Source: Adiantum capillus-veneris
Lineage: Eukaryota > Streptophyta > Polypodiopsida > Polypodiales > Pteridaceae
DNA: 64,000 bases
Reading direction: 5' to 3'
Assembly (NCBI GenBank): GCA_014529385.2
Contig: CM043960.1
Location: 125,343,043 to 125,407,042, forward strand
Shown piece by piece: positions 57,690 through 64,000 of the stretch. Below the pieces are notes generated by a model. It was not told the DNA's origin. It was given only the letters and a program-made list of their open reading frames with translations, and ran no database searches. Every line of letters starts with the position of its first letter. Position 1 is the stretch's first letter. The position numbers and the translations under genes were made by a program.

Positions 57690-58678
57690 CTGCTCTTCAA
57701 AGGCCGCACCTTTGGCATCACAAAAATCATTGCTTTGACTTCATCTAGTAGCATCAGCATACTCCTCCGTGGGGCACCAGAAGATGGAGAGGGGGAATGG
57801 GGGAACACGCCCAGCACAAACAAAAGGGCCTCTCTATAGCTCAAGGTATTCACAGCACCCCTATCCTCTCAGAAAACACCTTCAAAGAAACACTTTACAC
57901 TAGCAGACCACCGCCTACTCGATTACCACTGCTCACACACTCCACAAAACCACCACACGACGCACACCTGCTACCACGGCCTGTCTCCACCCTTACGCAC
58001 ACACATGGCCACTCAATCTCACTCTCTCACATAGCACACCATCAATCCGGGGGGGCACACACTTACACACATCCGGCACTGAGGAGAACCATGAAAGCAG
58101 GAGAAAGAGAAGGAGGGAAGGGGAAACAACAGCAAGGCGAGGCAACAATGGCTCGATTTCACTCCACAAAACACCTATACAAACTCACACTGTCATCACC
58201 ATGGCCATTTACACAAGGAAAATGAAAAGGGCTTAACAGGCACACTCCTCTCTCCAAAAGCTCCACTTTGCAGGCTTCCAACAGGCTCCCCAAGCCAGGA
58301 AAAAGCTAAGAAGAAGCCTCTAATTTTATTAATTTTTGACTTTTATAGGGTGGGGGGTTCAATTTGGGGAAACTACACTTTGATTGGTCCATGGGGCACC
58401 CTTTTTTGGTATATCTTGGGAAGGGGGGCACCGTCTTTCTCCATTTTCTCTCTTCTGCACTTGGGGGAGGGGGCATTAGTGATGTTGCTATTGCCCGTGG
58501 CATTCTTTTTTTTAAATTTTTGATCCCTTCATTTTTACCCCTTTTGGAGCTTAACCTTGCACTGTCCTTGACTTTAACTCACCTGTCTGGCTCCTCTTGC
58601 TTCCTTTGGCCTTGGCCTACTTCGTCTTCACTTTGGCCCTTAGCTGTGGTTGGCTTTGTACACCTTGGAGACCTCCGG

Positions 58679-58723
<45 letters not shown>

Positions 58724-60180
58724 GCTTCATCTCTGCGGGACCTTCCTCTTACCTGAGGGGGGGAGGCAATAGCGATATCACTATTTCCCCCGCTCTCTCC
58801 TTTAAAATTTTGGGGCCCCAAGGGGCACGGGACCACCTCCTTAATAAAGCCATGTCATCTACCGACACATCACACCCACATGGGCGCGCACCTCCTGCGT
58901 CGCCTTGCCCGACCAAAATCGCCTCTACGTCCCGGCATCTCCGCCTGCACAGCACCAGAGGCACCCGCGACCATAGCTCACGAGCTCAAGGAGCTCCTCT
59001 CTCTCCTTCTCATGCTAATGAAGGGGCTCACGATGTGCTATTCATACACGTTGCCCGCCACTTTCGGCTCCGCATGTGGGATATTGCCTCTGCCACATGG
59101 CAGTCGCGCTGGCTTAAGCGGCCTCCAAGGACTTGAAATTCCAAGTTTTTTTCCTCCACAAAACCTCCTCTAGCCGATTTTCCCCCCTTTACTTGCCCTG
59201 CATGCCATACATCACTTGGTGATCCAATCATCAAGTCGCAAAGCGCTGCCGAGACCCCCCTTTACCGGTTCCTGGCCGTGCAAATCCCACTGCATTCCGA
59301 CTCCCCGGAGTTCGCCGTCCAAGGCCACAAAAATCAACAAAAATCATCTGCGACTTGTTCACTACCCACGGCTCCTAACTTCATCTTTTGGTATCTAGCC
59401 GACCAAGCATCCGATTGACGCGTAGTCGATTCGTGCTAGCTCCACATGACTCACCGAAAACTTTGGCGAAGCCCAAAAGACGCCAGATTGCACATTTTTC
59501 AATGCGGTGAAGTGGGCTCAGACCCGACCCCCGGAAAATCTTCAACTGACCATATCTTGCTATCCAGAGCTCCGATTTGCAATCCAAAAAGATAGGCATG
59601 CTCCATAACTCGAGCTCTACACATGTATGCACTGACATCAGCCCGGGCCACCTGTCCCCAGCTGCCCAGTCCGTCGGGGATCTGCTACACACTTCAACTT
59701 TAAACTGCAATATCTTGAGCACCGAGGCTCCGTTTGACAAGCTGTCTGGACGGCTTGGAAAGCACACTGAAGAACACATTCTAGCACATAAAACCCACAT
59801 CTCGGGCACAAAATTCCACCATCCTGCTTGGCTCTTCACAGCACACCTTTGGCCTAAAAAACCACTTCGAGCATACACCTCCGCTATCCTTGGGCTGCCT
59901 AGGGCTTTGCTACCGGCCCTAGCCTTCTGTACTACACTCGACTACTGCCTTTGCCTGGCATTGACCATCTTCTAGCTCGGACCAACTTTAGCTGCACCAA
60001 CGGCAATAGGCTATGTGTTACTCACCAATACAATAAGAAAATCATGTATGTATCCCATGCTTCTCCTTATGCGGGGCAAAGAGGGATTCCATAATCTACT
60101 CTTTGAGGAGGAAAAATGTATTTCAGTTGGTCTACCATGAAATGTAAACATACAACAGTATGTTTCAAAATACGTGGTAT
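57690..60180. other. Long stretch without a supported gene; CT microsatellite
   Basis: Open frames here lack recognisable domains and overlap simple repeats. A (CT)n run lies at 58686-58721 and a minus-strand TATAAAAG at 58340-58347. This suggests LTR or leader DNA of the element whose gag is at 57214-57689, but no repeat partner is visible. Confidence 0.45.
58686..58721. repeat. (CT)n microsatellite
   Basis: An uninterrupted CT run of about 36 bp. Confidence 0.9.
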
Positions 60181-61280
60181 ACCAAAAACTAAATTTGATC
60201 GAGGGAAGCAACATGGATTGTTTCAATCGACAGGCTTTGCAAGAAAACACACTCTATGCCTGTCATGCTGTCAAAAAGACTATTAAGGCACATCAAAAGG
60301 CAACCCTTTTTAGATCTCAAATTTTCAAGTATCATGGCTTGCCAACATCCATAGTGTTGGACAAAGATCCTAGAATGACTAGTAGTTTCTAGAAGGGTCT
60401 CTTTGAGAATCTAGGAAGTAGATTAAATTTCTCTTTCGGCCTATCATCCACAAACGGATGACCAAAGTGAAATAACTAATCTAATGATTCTTGAATCTAC
60501 TGAAAGCTTATGTCATGGAAGTAGATCAGTGTTCTCAATAAGAGAAGTACCTACCTCTTATAGAGTATGTGTACAATGACATTGTACATACTTTTATGGG
60601 GAAAGCACCTTGCAAGGTTAAAGAGGGAAGATCCAAAAGTCCCTTACTACTTAAAGTATATGAGAAGATCTTCGTTCCTGATCAATATAGCCAAGACTTA
60701 CAAGAATATTTTTCAAAGATCAAAAAGGTTATATCCATCTCACAGTAAAGGCAAAAAGGGTTGTTGAATAAGCACAGAAGATCCTTAGCCTTTTAGAAAA
60801 ATGATTGTGTCTTGCTAAAGTTTCTCAAGGCTCATCTAAGGCATACTACGGGCAAGAATCCTACGAGCCATCAAGAGTTTTATGCTAAACTAGCAAAAAG
60901 ATACTATGGTTATTTCTTTTAAAACTCTTAAGACAATCAATGAGATGGCTTACTAATTAAAGTTTCCCAACCATTGGCTCATTCACAATGCTAACCATGT
61001 GAGCCTACTCAAGCCTTACAAAGGAGAGCCACCAAAAGAACCAATAATGGAAGACCCACCAAAGATCGAAGAAGATCAAGAAGAGGTGTTGCAGTCCGAA
61101 TCGATTCTTTGACACACACGAAGACAAGGTACTAAGAGCGGTAACGTTATCCAATGATATCTTGTTAAGTTTAAGAATTATCCTTTACAATGCTAGATGG
61201 ATGCAAGGAACCAAGATTTATGATAATATGAACCTTGCCAATGCTTACAATGCTACACTAGAGTAAGCAAATGAAAATTA
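60180..61280 (+). pseudogene. Decayed Ty3/gypsy integrase with chromodomain-like tail
   Basis: Across several frames one can read VKKTIKAHQKATLF, IFKYHGLPTSIVLDKDPRM, KGLFENLGSRLNFS (60255-60440), typical of the gypsy integrase core with the second catalytic Asp. Further on come SESIL, then YLVKFKNYP-like and RWMQGTK-like phrases (about 61085-61215), which resemble the C-terminal chromodomain of chromoviral integrases. Many stops and shifts make it a relic. Chromodomains steer integration to marked chromatin. The assignment to a chromovirus is good; the lineage is not determined. Confidence 0.7.
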
Positions 61281-61515
61281 GTCATCCATTCTAGAATGAT
61301 GTCGTAGGGTAAAAAGGGATCCTCTACCCTCTAAGAAACATGGACTGATGATTAGCCTTTATCTTCTCTACCTCATAGTCGACGACGACTATGATTTCAA
61401 GAGAGATGTAATGTCATAAAATATAATATCTAACTTTACCAAATGATTTTCTCATATTCAACTGATCACTTAATATGGGAAGATAAAAGGGGAACAAGAG
61501 TTAGGATATAGATAT

Positions 61516-61717
61516 GTGCTTCTAGGCCTATCTGAACAGGGGACCAAAAGGAGAATTGGTTGCATCTCAATAGGAGTCCAAAAGGAGATGGTCTACCAAA
61601 GAGCAATGTGCAATAAGTGCTTCTAGATTTACCTCAGCAAGGGACCAAGAGGAGAGATGGTTACATCTCAATAGGAATCCAAAAATAGGTAGACTATCAA
61701 AGAACAATGTGCATCTA
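61516..61717. repeat. Two-copy tandem repeat, about 101 bp
   Basis: Units 61516-61616 and 61617-61717 share 'gtgcttctag', 'gggaccaa.aggaga', 'catctcaatagga' and 'caaagagcaatgtgca' in order, with many substitutions. Confidence 0.75.
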
Positions 61718-61819
61718 TTGGATCTTAAAAGACCTTAGGGTTAGCTTCAATAAAGACCTCCAAAAGTTAGTGTTAAAAGTCCTTTGACCTTAGGCCTTAG
61801 GCAAGCTAGGGCTGACCTT

Positions 61820-62053
61820 GAGGTGGGAATCCTACCCAAGTATGAGGTGCTTGTCAGCTTGCTAACTAAAGCGCTTAAAGTGTTTGTGGGAACCTTTGCC
61901 CAAGCTTGAGGTGATTCTCATGCTTAAATGGCTAAGTTTCTTGAAGTGTTCAATTCAAAGATAAAATCTCAAGAGGCATAAATGTTTTTCATGCTTAATT
62001 GACTAAGTGATTGAAGTGTTCAATTCAAACCAAATGACTTAAGAAGCATAAAA
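61820..62053. repeat. Degenerate tandem repeat, about 70-75 bp
   Basis: 'gtgggaa.cct..cccaag.ttgaggtg' occurs twice and 'tcatgcttaa.tg.ctaagt' plus 'gaagtgttcaattcaaa' twice, in about three to four diverged units. Confidence 0.65.
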
Positions 62054-62220
62054 GACACATGCCAAAATCCTCAACATGTGGCCCTCATGATGTGCTTGAA
62101 TCCTATTGGATATGCCTTAAAGGGGTCCAATGAGAATTTAAATGCATAAAAATAAATAATTAAGTTCTTTCTCTCAAAGAGGAGAAAGAGGACACATGTC
62201 CAAATGATATAATTAAATAA

Positions 62221-62223
<3 letters not shown>

Positions 62224-62276
<53 letters not shown>
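62224..62276. repeat. (GA)n microsatellite
   Basis: An uninterrupted GA run of about 53 bp, followed by a short CA run near 62311-62325. Confidence 0.9.
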
Positions 62277-62278
<2 letters not shown>

Positions 62279-63019
62279 GTGGACAAAGCTTGAGAGGGGG
62301 TGTACTCTCCCACACACACACACACATTCTCTCATTGTGTGGAGTGCAAAGTGCAAGAGCTCTATCTCCTTCTCCAAGCTTGTTGAGATGTGGAGAGCCT
62401 ACACCAACACTCTTGGCTATGGAATGCAAATCCAACCAAGCGTCAATCTTCAATGCTTAAGCTTGCCATCTTCTTCATCTTCATTAATATGCTATTATGC
62501 TATGCTAAGCAAGAAGAGTAATGATAAGTGAGGAACTATTTCTTTCTCCTATGAATGATTCTTCTTCCTCTTCCCTACCCTCATTCGCCGGTAGCTCTCT
62601 TTACCTTCAAAGGTGTTTGAAGCCTTTGGACTGAGGCTTGGGATAGTTAATGATTTTTGCAAAGTTTATGTTATGCTCGTGATGCATGAAGCTTTCCATC
62701 TTCATAGCATCACCAAGGTCACAAGGAACACAAAGATTGTATTGTACCAAGTCTCTCTTGATGGGAGAATCTATAATACAAATGCCTTTTGAAGGGGAGA
62801 CCGGATCCAAGTAAATCCGGACCTCAACTATTGTCATGTTCTCTAATACTCTCTCTCTTGCAAAAGTATTGTTCATGCCAAGTACTATGTTTATGATGCT
62901 ATCATCACCTAAGTTCACACTCTATGTTTTGAAAATAATCTCACAAAAATGCTCACTCTAATTTTCTTAATTCCACTATTCTCAAAGTTTATAGGCCATT
63001 TCCATTACAATTTCTAATT

Positions 63020-63830
63020 TCAAGCTTTTAGGGTACCCAAAACCAGTATCCAGAGGTTAGAAGACCACCCAGACTTGACTTTTAAGGACCTGACAAAGGG
63101 CCAAAGGTGCTTATTAAGGACTATCTTGCAATCAAGAGTATTGAGTGGGCCTGACATTAAGAAAGCTAAGATGATCAGGATGGAAATCCAATCTACCAAT
63201 CCTTTTGTAGATATGACAAGAGGTATGGCAAGCCAAGCTAGAAGTACTGAAATGCCAATCTATCCACATTTTGACACAAGCCCAGCTACATTGCCACCAT
63301 GGCTGTACCCAGATGCAACCATAGAACATGACTTTTATAGAGGTGGAATTACGGTCACAGCAGGACCATATGTACCACCCCCCCCCCCCATAACTTCCTT
63401 CTATCCAAATCAGAGAAAAACCTTGAGAAGATATGATATTGAGAGTGAGAGTGACACATCTTCTTAGAGAAGTGATTTACCAAGGACCCAACCCACAATA
63501 AAGCCAGAAGTATCTAGTGAGCAAATGAAGCTTGTAGAAGGATTAGCTCATAGACTTGCTCCTCTAGTCAAATTTGACCTCCAAGAACCTCTATGGTGCA
63601 AAATCAAAGAGAAATGGGCAAACCATACAATGGAAGGGTGTTACTATAACTAGAGATATGCACAACCAGCCCCAATAACACCTCTTCTACCAAGGTACAC
63701 AACAGTCCAACCAACAAAAAAGAGATATAGTATGGATGCAACAACACCGTCCTTTATCGCAAATAGGTCAATGACTATTGAACAACCTATTTACAATCAA
63801 ACAAATTACCAGAAGCCCCAAGATTAGAAT
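63020..63830 (+). pseudogene. Gag fragment related to the E5 Gag
   Basis: A plus-strand frame (open 63075-63467, then in phase beyond TAG 63465-63467) ends in WCKIKEKWANHTMEGCYYN, followed by TAG 63651-63653 and RYAQ. By eye this aligns with the E5 Gag block WCAIEQKWTNHEMSECYYN, including Cys, His, Cys and CYYN. The N-terminal part (YPHFDTSPATLPPWLYPD, a Pro run) has no clear match. It seems to be a decayed relative of the E5 family in opposite orientation; its LTRs are not in the window. Confidence 0.6.
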
Positions 63831-64000
63831 ATCCTCGCAAGGAGATGATTTAAGTAAATGATTGTTGTATTGATTGTGCAAAACCACATCTGATTCCTAG
63901 TTGTCCACATCACACAGCCAGCGGGACACAAAGGAGGTCAAAGGGATTGTACAGCTTCCAAGCAGCTCAAAAAATGATAATGTTGTGTGTGTCAGACTCA

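Larger units (their letters stand above)
61281..63019. other. Repeat-bearing spacer, possible gypsy 3' LTR
   Basis: Directly downstream of the chromodomain relic. An LTR-like TGTCATAAAATATAATATC start at about 61412 would fit the 3' LTR of that element, but no second copy is in view. It contains short tandem repeats and a GA microsatellite. A minus-strand open frame of 103 codons (62607-62918) has no recognisable domain and I do not call it a gene. Confidence 0.4.

Noticed and set aside
57770-57790. Primer-site-like TGGTGCCCCACGG on the minus strand upstream of the gag fragment
   Set aside because: I could not match it with confidence to a plant tRNA 3' end, and no LTR edge is visible next to it.
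57797-59975. Open frames of 97-179 codons (57797-58225, 58364-58756, 58597-59136, 59381-59878 minus, 59577-59975)
   Set aside because: Overlapping on both strands, Ser/Leu/Pro-rich, partly through the CT microsatellite, with no recognisable domain or neighbour supporting a gene.

Overview
The window reads as intergenic DNA from a large, retrotransposon-rich land-plant nuclear genome. The evidence is LTR retrotransposons with plant-type primer sites (initiator-Met type TGGTATCAGAGC for Ty1/copia, tRNA-Asp type for Ty3/gypsy-like), PPTs and 5-bp target-site duplications (TSDs), plus AT-rich spacer and GA/CT microsatellites. I see no host gene, rRNA, tRNA gene or CRISPR. The decayed gypsy integrase/chromodomain near 60-61 kb recalls elements of seed-free plants, but the species cannot be fixed.

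Layout. 1-9110 is old AT-rich sequence carrying a decayed copia (E1, 2286-7559, TSD gctag). 9111-55607 is one very large LTR element on the minus strand (E5, 9116-55602, TSD gcctc). Two insertions split it. E4 (9755-23844, minus strand, TSD ctgtg) sits in its 3' LTR, and E4 is itself interrupted by copia E2 (12050-17226, plus strand, TSD gtcaa). E3 (31364-36541, minus strand, TSD gtatc) is a second copy of the E2 family and sits in the E5 leader. LTR divergence by eye follows the nesting order: about 4% for E5, 1.5-2% for E4, none for E2 and E3. E3 keeps one uninterrupted 1428-aa Gag-Pol frame with all catalytic motifs; E2 has one frameshift.

E4 (about 8.9 kb without E2) and E5 (about 27.2 kb without insertions) have LTRs, tRNA-Asp PBS, PPT, Gag and retropepsin, but no recognisable reverse transcriptase, RNase H or integrase. 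They look like non-autonomous Gag-protease elements that need enzymes from a partner. Both carry an unfamiliar Trp-rich repeat region after the protease, and E5 also has a second, apparently dead protease-like domain.

The most unusual feature is the E5 leader. Between PBS and gag lies an array of about 18.5 kb net (30457-about 54160) of a roughly 1.674-kb higher-order repeat. Each unit holds five diverged subunits, and each subunit is centred on the palindrome CGATCGCGATCG or a decayed form, giving about 55 copies. A satellite-like array is therefore carried inside a retroelement, in the place where packaging and dimerisation signals normally lie.

55608-64000 is older debris: the PBS and LTR edge of another tRNA-Asp-primed element (about 56299-57213), a gypsy gag fragment on the minus strand (57214-57689), a long non-coding stretch, a decayed gypsy integrase/chromodomain on the plus strand (about 60180-61280), short tandem repeats, and a plus-strand Gag fragment related to that of E5 (about 63020-63830).
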